DNA of 64,000 nucleotides from GCA-2683135 sp964507445 (GTDB lineage: Bacteria; Planctomycetota; GCA-002687715), in assembly GCA_964507445.1 (NCBI GenBank), contig CAZDQF010000010.1:1-64000 (forward strand), written 5' to 3'. The notes beneath the pieces were generated by a model. That model was not told the DNA's origin and did no database searches. It saw only the letters and a list, made by a program, of their open reading frames with translations. Shown here one piece after another: positions 45,825 through 57,672 of the stretch. Every line of letters begins with the position of its first letter. Position 1 is the first letter of the stretch. The position numbers and the translations under genes were made by a program.

Positions 45825-46748
45825 TCACTCCCAGAACGACTTGAGCAAGCCGCCGAGTCCCTTGCGGTCCTCTTCGGTGCCGTCCGCCAGGGCCTTCTGG
45901 ATGCGATCGATCTCCTCTATCACCGCCTCCATGGAGGCCGGGCGCCTGGTCTGGTCCTTCTCGATCATCTGGGTGATGAGCTGGGCCACGGGACGCACCA
46001 CGCCGTCGTTGAACTTGGTCACCGGGATCGGGTTCTTGTCCCGGTTCTGGCGCAGCACCTCGACGACGTGCTTGCCCCGGAAGGCGCCGCGGGCGGTGAG
46101 CAGCTCATAGAGGATGGCGCCGAGGGCGAAGATGTCGGCGCGGCCGTCCATCTCATCCCCGCGCAGGTGCTCCGGCGCCACGTAACCAGGTGTGCCGACG
46201 AAGTCCCCGGGCATGGTCAGCATGGACGTGGAGTCCAGGTACTTTGCGAGGCCGAAGTCCATGACCTTCACGGAGCGATCCGCGTCCACCAGCATCAGGT
46301 TCTCGGGCTTGAGGTCCCGGTGGACGATGTTGTGCTGGTGCACCATGGCGAGGGCGGACGCCGCCTCCCTGATCATCCGCAGAGCCTCGTCCACGGTCTG
46401 GGCGCCGTCCTGCTGGATCACCTTGTCCAGGTCCCGCCCTTCGACGAACTCGGAGACGATGTAGAAGTGCCCGTGCTGGCGGCCGAGGCCGTAGATCCGG
46501 CAGAGGTGCTCGTGCTGGATCCCTCTCCAGCGCATGCCCTCGTGCTTGAAGCGACGCAGGAACTCGGGGTCGTTGGCGGCCTGGGAGAGCAGCACCTTGA
46601 TGGCGACGGCGCGCTCCTTCACGTGATCCCAGGCGTAGTAGACCACCCCCATCCCCCCCTGACCGAGGCGGTGCTTCACCTCCATGCGGTCACCCTTACC
46701 GAAACGAACGCCCACGAGAGGGTCTGGCATGGAGCCGTCGGAGGCCAT
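45825..46748 (-). CDS. Cytosolic Ser/Thr protein kinase
   Basis: A 307-aa kinase that is almost entirely catalytic domain, without membrane helix or sensor. Gly-rich loop GQGGMGVVYYA, catalytic Lys51 in VAIKVL, IVHRDLKPENLM, MDFGLAKY and GTPGYVAPE are all intact, predicting an active Hanks-type kinase. Regulation must come from other proteins. It is convergent with the agmatine deiminase gene (6 nt apart). Its start lies 39 nt after the 3' end of tRNA-Cys on the same strand, so it may share the tRNA promoter. Confidence 0.92.
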   Translation of the reverse strand: MASDGSMPDPLVGVRFGKGDRMEVKHRLGQGGMGVVYYAWDHVKERAVAIKVLLSQAANDPEFLRRFKHEGMRWRGIQHEHLCRIYGLGRQHGHFYIVSEFVEGRDLDKVIQQDGAQTVDEALRMIREAASALAMVHQHNIVHRDLKPENLMLVDADRSVKVMDFGLAKYLDSTSMLTMPGDFVGTPGYVAPEHLRGDEMDGRADIFALGAILYELLTARGAFRGKHVVEVLRQNRDKNPIPVTKFNDGVVRPVAQLITQMIEKDQTRRPASMEAVIEEIDRIQKALADGTEEDRKGLGGLLKSFWE

Positions 46749-46787
46749 GGGCTGTTACCTTGGGGTCATGGTCAGGGCACAAGAGAG

Positions 46788-46858
46788 AGGCGCCGCCCGG
46801 AATCGAACCGGGGTAGACGGATTTGCAATCCGCTGCCTAACCGCTTGGCTACGGCGCC
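46788..46858 (-). tRNA. tRNA-Cys (anticodon GCA)
   Basis: 71 nt on the minus strand. The acceptor stem GGCGCCG pairs with CGGCGCC, with discriminator U as expected for Cys. D-arm TAGCCAAGCGGTTAGGCA. Anticodon stem CGGAT/ATCCG with loop TTGCAAA, anticodon GCA (46826-46824). T-arm CCCGG-TTCGATT-CCGGG. CCA is not encoded. Confidence 0.96.
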
Positions 46859-46879
46859 TGATACGTCGATGCGGGCGCG

Positions 46880-46908
46880 ATGATATCCGCGCCGACAGGG
46901 AGGATCAA
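46880..46908 (-). promoter_or_regulatory. Promoter of tRNA-Cys
   Basis: Minus-strand TTGATC (46908-46903), 17-bp spacer, TATCAT (46885-46880). The expected start point lies about 15 nt before the mature tRNA 5' end. The boxes nearly duplicate those of etfB (TTGATG-17-TATCAT). Confidence 0.7.
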
Positions 46909-46943
46909 CCGGCGCCGAGCGCCCCGCCTCGGGATCACCGCAG

Positions 46944-46967
46944 GTTCGCGAGGGTCTCCTCGCGAAC
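46944..46967 (+). other. 10-bp perfect inverted repeat before DUF3108 gene
   Basis: GTTCGCGAGG (46944-46953), loop GTCT, CCTCGCGAAC (46958-46967). It has no T-tract on either strand. It sits between the tRNA-Cys promoter and the DUF3108 gene and overlaps the region where the latter's start should lie. Confidence 0.5.
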
Positions 46968-46986
46968 ACTCAAACCTACCCTCACG

Positions 46987-47790
46987 TTGGCGCTGGTGCT
47001 GGCAGGGCTGTGCGGATGCGTGAGCGACCCCAGGACCGCCGCCCCCCTGTCCCGGCTCACCACGAAGCCGAGCCTGCGTGAAGACGCCCAGCAGATCCTC
47101 GTCCCCGGCGAGGTGTGCACCTACGGCGTCGCCTGGGGCGGGATCCTCCCCGTGGGTCGCGTGGAGTATCGACTGGGCAAGCTCCTGTCGGACGAGGGCA
47201 CCTTCCTCGTCTACGAAGGCATCACGGAGCCGGCGCTCCGGGTGGACGCCTTCCTCAAGTCCGCCGGGACCATCCGCACCCTGGCGGACCCGGAGACCTT
47301 CCTCCCCGTGTCCTCCTTCTGGGTGGCGGCGGACGAAGACCCTCACATCCGCGTGGCCCACTTCGACCAGGAAGGGGGCAGCGGCGTCTCCGGCAAGATC
47401 GCCAGCGACTTCCTCCAGGTGCGGGAGATCAAGGGCGGCCCCCTCTTCGACCCGATCAGCTCCATCTTCTACGGCCGCGTCGCCGACGTGACCCCGGGCA
47501 AGGAACTGCGCGCCATCATGGTGGAGGGGACCACGATCAACCTGATGACCGTTCGCCACAAGGGGACCGGATACGTGGCCTTCGAGGGTCAGCGAATTCC
47601 GTGCACCAAGATCTCGCTGCGGACCGATGCCCTGAACGACCAGGGAGAGCTCACCGGAGAGGACCCCTGGAACGACCTGGTGGCCTGGGTGGGGGAAATC
47701 CCGGGACGGCCCCTGATGCGGATCGCCGGGAAGGTCCGGTTCGGCACCATCGCCCTCAAGCTCGCGAAACGGACCGTCCCGGAGCGCTGA
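46987..47790 (+). CDS. DUF3108-like lipoprotein, start uncertain
   Basis: About 267 aa. The C-terminal 230 residues match the DUF3108 style (LVPGEVCTYGVAWGGILPVGR, TFLPVSSFWVA, DPWNDLVAWVG), a beta-barrel-like periplasmic fold of unknown function. The frame is open far upstream, across tRNA-Cys, but has no ATG or GTG in a useful place. The only start near the signal peptide is TTG 46987, which leaves a short hydrophobic segment LALVLAGLCGC with no basic n-region. The residues just upstream (SSRTLKPTLT) would make a much better signal peptide, so either a non-standard start or a base error within the adjacent inverted repeat is likely. The Cys after LCG suggests lipidation. Confidence 0.7.
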   Translation: MALVLAGLCGCVSDPRTAAPLSRLTTKPSLREDAQQILVPGEVCTYGVAWGGILPVGRVEYRLGKLLSDEGTFLVYEGITEPALRVDAFLKSAGTIRTLADPETFLPVSSFWVAADEDPHIRVAHFDQEGGSGVSGKIASDFLQVREIKGGPLFDPISSIFYGRVADVTPGKELRAIMVEGTTINLMTVRHKGTGYVAFEGQRIPCTKISLRTDALNDQGELTGEDPWNDLVAWVGEIPGRPLMRIAGKVRFGTIALKLAKRTVPER

Positions 47791-47822
47791 TCAGAACGGG
47801 TGGGCCTGGGCCCGGGGTTTCA

Positions 47823-47828
47823 TAGAAT
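47823..47828 (+). promoter_or_regulatory. -10 box for leaderless ETF-QO start
   Basis: TAGAAT lies exactly 6 nt before ATG 47835, with CCCCCC between and no Shine-Dalgarno sequence. This is the clearest leaderless-type arrangement in the window. Confidence 0.45.
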
Positions 47829-47834
47829 CCCCCC

Positions 47835-49484
47835 ATGGAACGCGACAGCATGCCCGTCGACGTGCTCCTGGTCGGAGCCGGTCCCGCCAACCTCGCCTGC
47901 GCTTACCGCCTCGCCCAGCTCCTCCAGGAGAAGGGCAAGCTGGACGAACACGTCATCATGGTGGCGGAGAAGGGCCGGGAGGTGGGCGACCACATCCTGT
48001 CCGGCGCCATCATGGACCCGAAGGCCATGGTCGAGCTGTTCGGCGACGACTGGCAGGCTCAGGGGTGCCCGGTGGACGCCGAGGTGACGGGGGAAGAGGT
48101 GTTCACGCTCTCCGAATCCTCCGCCAGCAAGCTGCCGTTCATACCGCCGCCGCTCAAGAACCACGGCAACGTCATCGTCAGCCTGTCGCACGTGGTGCGC
48201 TGGATGAAGGAGAAGGTGGAGTCCTTCGGCGACGCGGTCATGATCGCCGAGGAACAGCCGGTGGCGGAGCTGCTGATGGGCGGCGATCAGGTCACCGGCG
48301 GACGCCTCGTGGACCGCGGACGGACGAAGTCCGGTGGCGAGGGCCCCTCCTTCGAACCGGGGGCCGACGTGGAAGCTCGGGTCACGGTGCTGGGTGAAGG
48401 CAGCCGCGGCTCCCTCACGCGGACCCTGGTGGACAAGCTCTCCCTGCACGGCACCAACCCCCAGGTCTACGGCACCGGGGTGAAGGAGATCTGGGACATC
48501 CCGGAGGGCCGCATGTCCAAGGGGACCGTGTGGCACACCGCCGGCTGGCCGCTGCCGGACTCCACCTACGGCGGCTCGTGGATCTACGCCATGTCGGACA
48601 CGCGGGTCTCTCTCGGTTTCGTCACCGCCCTGGACGGCGGTGACGCCGGCTGCGACCCGTTCGAGACCATGCAGCGCTGGAAGACCCACCCCAAGATCAA
48701 GGCCGTCATCGAGGGCGGGACCCTGGTGAAGAGCGGCGCCAAGACGGTGCCGGAGGGCGGCTGGTGGTCGCGGCCCCGGAGCCACGGCGACGGGTTCCTC
48801 ATCGTGGGCGACTCCGGCTCCCTGCTGAACATCGCGCGCCTCAAGGGTATCCACACCGCCATCCGTTCCGGCATGATCGCCGGGGAGGTCATCGCCGAAG
48901 CCCTGCTGGAGGACGACACGTCCGCCAGGGTCATGGAGCGCTACGAGGAGCGCCTCGGGGCGTCGTGGATCAAGGAGGAGCTGTGGCGAGTCCGCAACTG
49001 GCGGCAGATCTTCAGCCACAAGGGCTTCCGCAAGGGGAAGCTGGCGGCCGGACTGGCGTGGGCCCTGGGCGGCAAGATCCTCAAGGACCCGGTGCCCATC
49101 CACGACGACGCCTCCTCCATGAACAAGGGCGACGCCTCCGCCGGGCGGGACTTCCGGGTAGAGGAAGGGCTCACCATCGACAAGGTCACGGGCGTCTACC
49201 ACGCGGGGTCCATCCACGAAGAGGACCAGCCCTCTCACCTGCTTATCGCCGACACGGACCTGTGCCGCACGCGCTGCGCCGAGGAGTACGGCAACCCGTG
49301 CGAACGGTTCTGCCCGGCGGCGGTCTACGAGATGGTGGACTCCGGCGAGGACGGCGGCAGGGAGATGCAGATCAACTTCTCCAACTGCGTCCACTGCAAG
49401 ACCTGCGACATCGCGGACCCCTACGGGGTGATCACATGGACCGTGCCCGAGGACAACGGCGGCCCTCGCTACCTCGGCATGTAA
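47835..49484 (+). CDS. Electron transfer flavoprotein:quinone oxidoreductase
   Basis: A 549-aa membrane-associated flavoprotein. It passes electrons from EtfAB to the quinone pool. The FAD dinucleotide-binding motif is VDVLLVGAGPANLACA (8-23), followed by the family segments GDHILSGA and LIVGDSGSLLN-like IVGDSGSLLNIARLKG. The C-terminal ferredoxin-like part has four Cys for a 4Fe-4S cluster (CERFCP and NCVHCKTC). Length and order match mitochondrial and bacterial ETF-QO. Its partners etfB and etfA lie 35 kb away in the same window. Confidence 0.95.
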   Translation: MERDSMPVDVLLVGAGPANLACAYRLAQLLQEKGKLDEHVIMVAEKGREVGDHILSGAIMDPKAMVELFGDDWQAQGCPVDAEVTGEEVFTLSESSASKLPFIPPPLKNHGNVIVSLSHVVRWMKEKVESFGDAVMIAEEQPVAELLMGGDQVTGGRLVDRGRTKSGGEGPSFEPGADVEARVTVLGEGSRGSLTRTLVDKLSLHGTNPQVYGTGVKEIWDIPEGRMSKGTVWHTAGWPLPDSTYGGSWIYAMSDTRVSLGFVTALDGGDAGCDPFETMQRWKTHPKIKAVIEGGTLVKSGAKTVPEGGWWSRPRSHGDGFLIVGDSGSLLNIARLKGIHTAIRSGMIAGEVIAEALLEDDTSARVMERYEERLGASWIKEELWRVRNWRQIFSHKGFRKGKLAAGLAWALGGKILKDPVPIHDDASSMNKGDASAGRDFRVEEGLTIDKVTGVYHAGSIHEEDQPSHLLIADTDLCRTRCAEEYGNPCERFCPAAVYEMVDSGEDGGREMQINFSNCVHCKTCDIADPYGVITWTVPEDNGGPRYLGM

Positions 49485-49496
49485 GGCGACACCCGC

Positions 49497-52195
<2,699 letters not shown>

Positions 52196-52199
<4 letters not shown>

Positions 52200-52927
52200 C
52201 CGCCGAACACCTCTCGGAGCTCCGCCACCAGCTCCTCCTCCGTGCTCAACCCGTCCCGCATCAACCCCAGGACGTGCCGCCGGAAGGCCACCCTGAGCGC
52301 GGCCAGCCGGTTCTTCACCTGATGAAGGTCCAGGTCGAAGCGACGGGCAAGGTCCTCGTAGCTCGAGGCCGCGCCCCGCGATTGACCAAGATAGAAGGCC
52401 ACGAACAACGGGTGCCCGACCTCGTCTCCCCGACCGTCGCACTCGGACTCGAGGTTCTGCAGCGCCTCCCGGATCAGGGACCGCATGAGGGCGCGGTCGA
52501 AGGACCGGGCGGGCCCGTCGGAGAGCACGTCAGGCACCTGCGCCGCGGCGTCATCCAGCGCCCCGTGGGCGGCGGCCCCGCCCCGTCGTTGCGCCTGGCG
52601 GGCGCGGTGGTGGCGGCGCACGAAGTTGCCGAGGGTCGCCTTGACGTAGGCCCGGAACCGGCCCTTCTCCGGGGAGACGCCCTCCAGGAACCGCGCTTCG
52701 AGGAGCATGGAGAAGTAGTCCTGGGTCAGGTCCTCGGCGTCGTGAGGGCCGAAGCCCCACCGGTGACGGAGGGTGTCGTGGACGGGTCGCCGGTACACAC
52801 GGGTCAACCGCTCCAGGGCCGCGGCCCGGGTCTCCTCGTCGTGCTCCCGAGCGTCGCAGATGAGGCTCCAGGCGGTCGAGCGGAAACCGCTCGAGGAAGG
52901 AGACGGGAGGGGCTCGGACTGACGCAC
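52196..52927 (-). CDS. ECF-type RNA polymerase sigma factor
   Basis: A 243-aa sigma factor. Region 2 (about 45-110) has the core-binding DAEDLTQDYFSMLL and the basic YVKATLGNFVRRHHRAR helix; region 4 (about 150-235) has SYEDLARRFDLDLHQVKNRL. This fits the sigma70-like ECF groups found next to Ser/Thr kinases in Planctomycetes. No anti-sigma factor is adjacent; the overlapping kinase may take its place. GTG 52927 is preceded by TAGCAT exactly 6 nt upstream, again a leaderless pattern. Confidence 0.9.
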
Positions 52928-52933
52928 CCCGGC

Positions 52934-52939
52934 ATGCTA
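52934..52939 (-). promoter_or_regulatory. -10 box for leaderless ECF sigma gene
   Basis: TAGCAT on the minus strand, 6 nt before GTG 52927, with GCCGGG between. No obvious -35 and no Shine-Dalgarno sequence. Confidence 0.35.
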
Positions 52940-52973
52940 CCAGGGGCGGGGGTGCGTCCGCGAATCCACCGGG

Positions 52974-53825
52974 TCAGTTGGCGAGGATGTCACCGAACAG
53001 GCCGTTGGAGATGACCAGCCCGCCGAAGGGCATGAACGCCACGCTGGCGAAGTAGAACCGGGTCCCCACCAGGGACGGGACATTGGGGATCGCGACCTGG
53101 GTCGTCACCACCCCCGAGGCTCCCACCACGTTGCTCGAGTTGGTGTAGGGGTAGGCCCCGGCGAGGGCCAGGTCCACCAGGGGGTCCCAGGTCAACGGGA
53201 CGGTCCCCACCCCAGGCACGGGGATCCCCGCGTCTCCCAGGGAGGCGGCGGCGGTCACCATCGCGCCGGGAGCGCCCAGCAATTCGGTGCGTAGCTCAAC
53301 CGCACCTCCCGGATTCGGGACTCCCGAAACGGACAGGATGTCCGCGGGTCCCGCGCCGGTGGCCAGCAGGTCGAGCCGCTCCGACGGAATCGTCGCAGCG
53401 GCGGTGCTGACCATGGAGGTGAAGGACGTGAGGTCCAGGTGAATGGGCCCGGCGGCGTCCACGCTGTAGGTGACGGTCGCCAGCAGCCCGAAGCCCTGGC
53501 CGGCAGGAAGCGGAGTCGGGGTCGGGAAGTTGAGCGCCCCGATCCGCACCTTGTCCGGGAACGCCCCCGGGCTGCCGAAGAAGGTGCCGAACATCAGGTA
53601 GGGCCCCTGGGTGACGGCGAGCGGGGTCACCGACGCGGGGTGGAGGATCTCCACCTGATAACCGGTGGTCGCTTCGACGACACCGTTGACCCACACCTCC
53701 ACGGTCAGGACCCCTCCCACGGGGACGTTCGGGTTCGCGCTGAACAGCTGGAACTCCGGGACGAACTGAGCCTGCGCGGGCAACAGCAGCAGCAGCGAAC
53801 ACAGCAGGGGGCGGTACGCGGTCAT
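52974..53825 (-). CDS. Secreted protein with cohesin-like fold, function unknown
   Basis: A 283-aa protein with a signal peptide (about 1-19, cleavage after AQA) and a good AAGGGAG site. The first 150 residues look like a beta sandwich of the cohesin or NEAT-like kind (PVGGVLTVEVWVNG, YQVEILHP), which often mediates surface assembly. The C-terminal half is a second beta domain ending FGGLVISNGLFGDILAN. There is no catalytic motif and no anchor. It lies between the ECF sigma and aminotransferase genes, but both gaps exceed 45 bp. Confidence 0.6.
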   Translation of the reverse strand: MTAYRPLLCSLLLLLPAQAQFVPEFQLFSANPNVPVGGVLTVEVWVNGVVEATTGYQVEILHPASVTPLAVTQGPYLMFGTFFGSPGAFPDKVRIGALNFPTPTPLPAGQGFGLLATVTYSVDAAGPIHLDLTSFTSMVSTAAATIPSERLDLLATGAGPADILSVSGVPNPGGAVELRTELLGAPGAMVTAAASLGDAGIPVPGVGTVPLTWDPLVDLALAGAYPYTNSSNVVGASGVVTTQVAIPNVPSLVGTRFYFASVAFMPFGGLVISNGLFGDILAN

Positions 53826-53929
53826 GACGTCTCCCTTGGACGGACTCGGGTGCGGCCGCCCCCGACGGGGCGCGCGTCTACGAGAAGAGGACCAGGGGTG
53901 AGCGCGCTTCTGGCACTTTCCGGAAAAAA

Positions 53930-55102
53930 TCAGAGCGCCGAGGAGGCCGCACGCACGGAACGGAGAGACCGCAGCGCCTGCAGCGACCGGTCCACGTCCT
54001 CAGCGGAGGTGTACCAGCCAGCGGAGAGCCGGACGGTCCCGGTCTCGAAGGTGCCCAGGGTCCGGTGAGCGAGGGGCGCGCAGTGCAGACCGGAGCGCAC
54101 CTTGATCCCGTGCTCCAGGTCGAGGCGGCGCCCCGCCTCCATGACGTCCACTCCCTCGACGGTCACGGACCAGACCGCCACCCGTGATGCGGGATCGACC
54201 GGTCCGTGGACGGCCAGACCGGGGATCCTCGCGGCGCCCTCGAGGAAGCGCTCGGAGAGCTGGCGCTTGTGGGCCGCCACCGCCTCGAGGCCGATGACGT
54301 CCAGCGCCCGCGCCGCCGCCAGCAGTCCGGCCAGCCCCAGCAGGTTGTGGGACCCGGGCTCGTAGCGATCCGGTAGCAAGGTCGGCTGGGCGGGTTCCTC
54401 CGAACGGCTGCCGGTGCCCCCCTCCCTCACGGTCTCCAGGTCCACGCGATCCGACATCCAGAGCGCTCCGGTGCCGAGGGGGCCCATGAGCCCCTTGTGG
54501 CCGGGGAAGGCCAGCAGGTCCACCTTGAGGTCCGAGACGTCCACGGGCATGGCCCCCACGGTCTGGGCGGCGTCCAGCAGGTAGAGGACATCCCGGCTGC
54601 GGCAGATCCGGCCGACGGCGGCGGCGTCCAGCAGGCCGCCGCTCACGTTGGAGGCGTGGAGGGTTGCGACCAGGCGGGTCTCCGGGCGGATGGCCTCGGC
54701 GATGGCGGCGGGGTCGACCCGGCCGTCGTCCGTACCTCGCACCCGGGTCACCGTGACCACCCCCGCCTCCTCCAGACGATGCAAAGGGCGCAGGATGGAG
54801 TTGTGGTCCATCCAGGTGGTGACCACGTGGTCACCGGGCCGCACCACCCCCTTGATCCCGAGGTTGAGGGCGTCCGTGCAGTTGAGCGTGAAGATCAGGC
54901 GCTCCGTCGCCGAGCCTCCGATGAGCCTCGTCAGCTCGGCGCGGCACTCCTCCAGCAACGCCCCGGCGACGCCGGCCTCCCGATAGGCCCCGCGGCCGGC
55001 GGAGGCCGCCACGTGATCGTGGTAATGGAGCAGGGCCTCCCGCACGGCAGGAGGCTTGGGGTGGGAGGTGGCGGCGTTGTCCAGGTAGATGGAGTGGTTC
55101 AC
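53930..55102 (-). CDS. Class V aminotransferase, cysteine desulfurase-like
   Basis: A 390-aa PLP enzyme of the cysteine desulfurase/selenocysteine lyase superfamily. It begins IYLDNAATSHPKP, has the PLP-binding Lys in FPGHKGLMGPLGTG and the mobile-loop Cys in VRSGLHCAPLAH, both typical of the short clade related to Enterococcus EF2568. That clade's substrate is not established; activity on cysteine or selenocysteine is plausible. Start is GTG 55102. It could supply persulfide sulfur or selenide, which would suit a genome that encodes a selenoprotein, but no selD or selA is nearby. Confidence 0.87.
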   Translation of the reverse strand: MNHSIYLDNAATSHPKPPAVREALLHYHDHVAASAGRGAYREAGVAGALLEECRAELTRLIGGSATERLIFTLNCTDALNLGIKGVVRPGDHVVTTWMDHNSILRPLHRLEEAGVVTVTRVRGTDDGRVDPAAIAEAIRPETRLVATLHASNVSGGLLDAAAVGRICRSRDVLYLLDAAQTVGAMPVDVSDLKVDLLAFPGHKGLMGPLGTGALWMSDRVDLETVREGGTGSRSEEPAQPTLLPDRYEPGSHNLLGLAGLLAAARALDVIGLEAVAAHKRQLSERFLEGAARIPGLAVHGPVDPASRVAVWSVTVEGVDVMEAGRRLDLEHGIKVRSGLHCAPLAHRTLGTFETGTVRLSAGWYTSAEDVDRSLQALRSLRSVRAASSAL

Positions 55103-55122
55103 ACCCGAAGGTAACGCGGCCG

Positions 55123-57597
55123 CTATCGATTCTCGATGGCCGCCATCCAGGTCACCGGGTCGCCGTTGGTGGTGCCCAGGATCCGGTCCAGGGCTCGTCG
55201 GGTGCGCAGCCCCAGATACGGGTCCTCCACGTCCTTGAGCAGGGCCGGGGCCTCGTCCTTGACCCCGTGCACCAGCAAGGACAGGCGGGCGGCGTTGACC
55301 ACGTAAGGGCTCGCGTCGTTCAACGCGGAGCGAAGGACCGGGAGGACGTGGAACGACCCCTGCCGCCCCAAGCCCCGGACCGCCTCCTCCCGCACCCAGG
55401 GAGAGGCGTCACGGGCCAGGACCACCAGGGCCGTGCGGGCGAGATCGTGGCGGACCGCCGCCAGCGCCCTGGCCGCCTGGATGCGCACGCGAAAGTCCCT
55501 GTCCTTGACCAGGGGCTCCAGGTCCTGGATCTCCCCCATGGCCCCGTCCCCCACGGCATCGCGCCGCCACCACTCCAGGGCCCCGGCGCGGACCGCCGGG
55601 CTGGGATGGCGCAGCGCCACGCGCAGGTCGGCGAGCCGCCGATGCTCCGGCTTGGCGAACAGCCAGGCCGCGGCGGGCGCAGGGTCCACGATCAGGTCCT
55701 CCGCCAGAAGCCCGAGCACCCGCCGCCGGGACTTGGAGGCTTCATGGTGGCGACCCAGGCAATCGAGCACCCGCCGCGTCCAGCGCGACGAGACGGTCTG
55801 CAACAGGTCCACCAGCTCGGGCGGCAGGGCCATCTCCAGCTCCGAGGCCGCGGTGATGGCCGCCTCCCGCACGGGGGACTGCTGATAGAAGCCCCCCATG
55901 ATGACGGCGCCCGTTCCTTCCAGCCGCAGGCGGGCCATGGCCACCATGGCCGCCGCCCGCACCTCCGGGTCGTCGGACCGGGCCTCCCCCATCACCATGG
56001 CGGAGGCGGAACCGTGACCGAGACGATGCAGGGCCCGCGCCACGTTGACCCGATCCATGCCGGTGGTGAACGGCGCGCTGGCGACCAGGAACGGCAGGTG
56101 CACGGGTCGCGCGTCCATGGACAGGGCGACCACCGCCGCCGGGTCCGTGACGGTGACGCCTGATGGCGGCAGCAACCGCCGCGCGCGCTCGCGGTCGGAG
56201 TCATCCGTCTGCAAACGCGCGGTCGCCAGCACCAGCGGCCGCAGGTCGGACCGTTCCACCGTAGCGACCCAGACCGTCCGACCCCCTTGGCCGTCCTTCG
56301 CCACCAGGAGCCGCTCCAGGAGCGCGTCCACCTCCGGTCCCCGGGGCTGGGCCAGCAGCTCGACGAGCAGCCGGTCCCTCAGGGCTCCCTCCGGGGGGCC
56401 CTCCGGCGCCGCGGTCAGGCACTCCGGCCACTGGGAGGCGATCCTCGCCACCCGCGGCATCCCGTCACCGTCCGTGAGCAGGCGGCGCCACACCGTGGCG
56501 CGGACCACGGCCCGGTGCCCGTCCTCTCCGGCGGCGATACGGAAGAGCAGCTCCCGCCATCCCTCCGGATGATCAGCCACCAGCTGGAGCGCGCGGTCCA
56601 CCACCACCGACCGGTCGTTGGCGAAGGCCTGGGACAGGACGGGGTGGAGCTTCTCGACGGAGGACACGGAGACCGCGCCGTGCACCGCCGCCAGGCGCAC
56701 CGAAACGGCGTCGTGCCCGAGGGCCGAGCGCAGGCGCCCGGACAGGGAAGGCGCCGCCGCCGTCCGCAAGGCGCGACCGGCCCATACACCGAACGTGGCG
56801 TCCGTACGGGCGCAGCCTGCGATCCCGGCGATGAGGAGGTCCGCGTCAGGGGAGGTCAACTGGGAGGCGAGGGCCACGGCCCTCACACCCCGGTCTCCGT
56901 CCTTGAAGTGGTCGAGCAGGAACGGCAGCAGCCAGGCGCCCCGCCCCACGGCGTCCACCAGGGCCGCGGGGTCCGGCGGCCCGTCCACGGACAGGGCCCG
57001 CTGGAGCTGTCCGCGGATCTCCTCCGCCAACGGTCCCTGGGTCGGATCCCGGAGCCGGGACTCGAGGGCCTCCAGCTCGCGGCTACGGTCCGTCGCCTCC
57101 TGCGCAGAGGCGCGCATGCGAGACTCCACCTCCTGCAATCGCTGCTGCAGCCCGAGCACGTCCTGCTCCCCGGAATCTCGCGCCCGGTCCAGCTCCTTGT
57201 TCAGGAGCGCCGCCTCCTCTTTCAGGTGCTGGCTCCGCTCCCGGGCCTCACGCAGGGCGGTGGCGAGGGCGTCCCGCTCCGTCCCCAGCTGTCCCAGGCT
57301 CTGCTCCAGCACCCGGCCGCGGGCCGTCTCCAGCTCGGCCACCTCCCGAGCATGCCGGGCGCGCTCCGCCGCCAGCTCCTGGTTCAGCTTGACCCTGGCG
57401 GTCCGCTTCGCCGCCGCGCGGGTGTCCCGTCGCAGGTCCACGGCCTCTGCGCTCGCCCTCTCACGGGTGACGCGGGCCTCGTCCCTGGCGTCCAGCCAGA
57501 GGTAGGCGAAGACACCGGCGGCCACACACCCGGCGGCGGCCAGCGTACGCACGATGAGCCCTCTGGAGGCTGGGTTCCTGGATGTCTCCTGGTGCAT
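55123..57597 (-). CDS. Membrane-anchored coiled-coil/HEAT-repeat protein
   Basis: An 824-aa protein from ATG 57597; a TTG 57624 start would add nine residues. One N-terminal membrane helix (about 13-34), a long Arg/Glu-rich coiled coil (about 35-175), and then roughly 15-20 HEAT-like helical repeats to the C-terminus, including segments such as RVRIQAARALAAVRHD and SPWVREEAVRGLGRQG. HEAT arrays are protein-interaction scaffolds. The gene heads a minus-strand run ending near the pilus genes but is separated from the aminotransferase by 20 bp. No enzymatic motif. Confidence 0.82.
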   Translation of the reverse strand: MHQETSRNPASRGLIVRTLAAAGCVAAGVFAYLWLDARDEARVTRERASAEAVDLRRDTRAAAKRTARVKLNQELAAERARHAREVAELETARGRVLEQSLGQLGTERDALATALREARERSQHLKEEAALLNKELDRARDSGEQDVLGLQQRLQEVESRMRASAQEATDRSRELEALESRLRDPTQGPLAEEIRGQLQRALSVDGPPDPAALVDAVGRGAWLLPFLLDHFKDGDRGVRAVALASQLTSPDADLLIAGIAGCARTDATFGVWAGRALRTAAAPSLSGRLRSALGHDAVSVRLAAVHGAVSVSSVEKLHPVLSQAFANDRSVVVDRALQLVADHPEGWRELLFRIAAGEDGHRAVVRATVWRRLLTDGDGMPRVARIASQWPECLTAAPEGPPEGALRDRLLVELLAQPRGPEVDALLERLLVAKDGQGGRTVWVATVERSDLRPLVLATARLQTDDSDRERARRLLPPSGVTVTDPAAVVALSMDARPVHLPFLVASAPFTTGMDRVNVARALHRLGHGSASAMVMGEARSDDPEVRAAAMVAMARLRLEGTGAVIMGGFYQQSPVREAAITAASELEMALPPELVDLLQTVSSRWTRRVLDCLGRHHEASKSRRRVLGLLAEDLIVDPAPAAAWLFAKPEHRRLADLRVALRHPSPAVRAGALEWWRRDAVGDGAMGEIQDLEPLVKDRDFRVRIQAARALAAVRHDLARTALVVLARDASPWVREEAVRGLGRQGSFHVLPVLRSALNDASPYVVNAARLSLLVHGVKDEAPALLKDVEDPYLGLRTRRALDRILGTTNGDPVTWMAAIENR

Positions 57598-57672
57598 GAA
57601 GCGACCCCCGAGGAGGCGCCTCAACGTAGCAAGGCCCGCCGTCGGGGGTCAAACCGGCAAGGGGGTTCGCCC

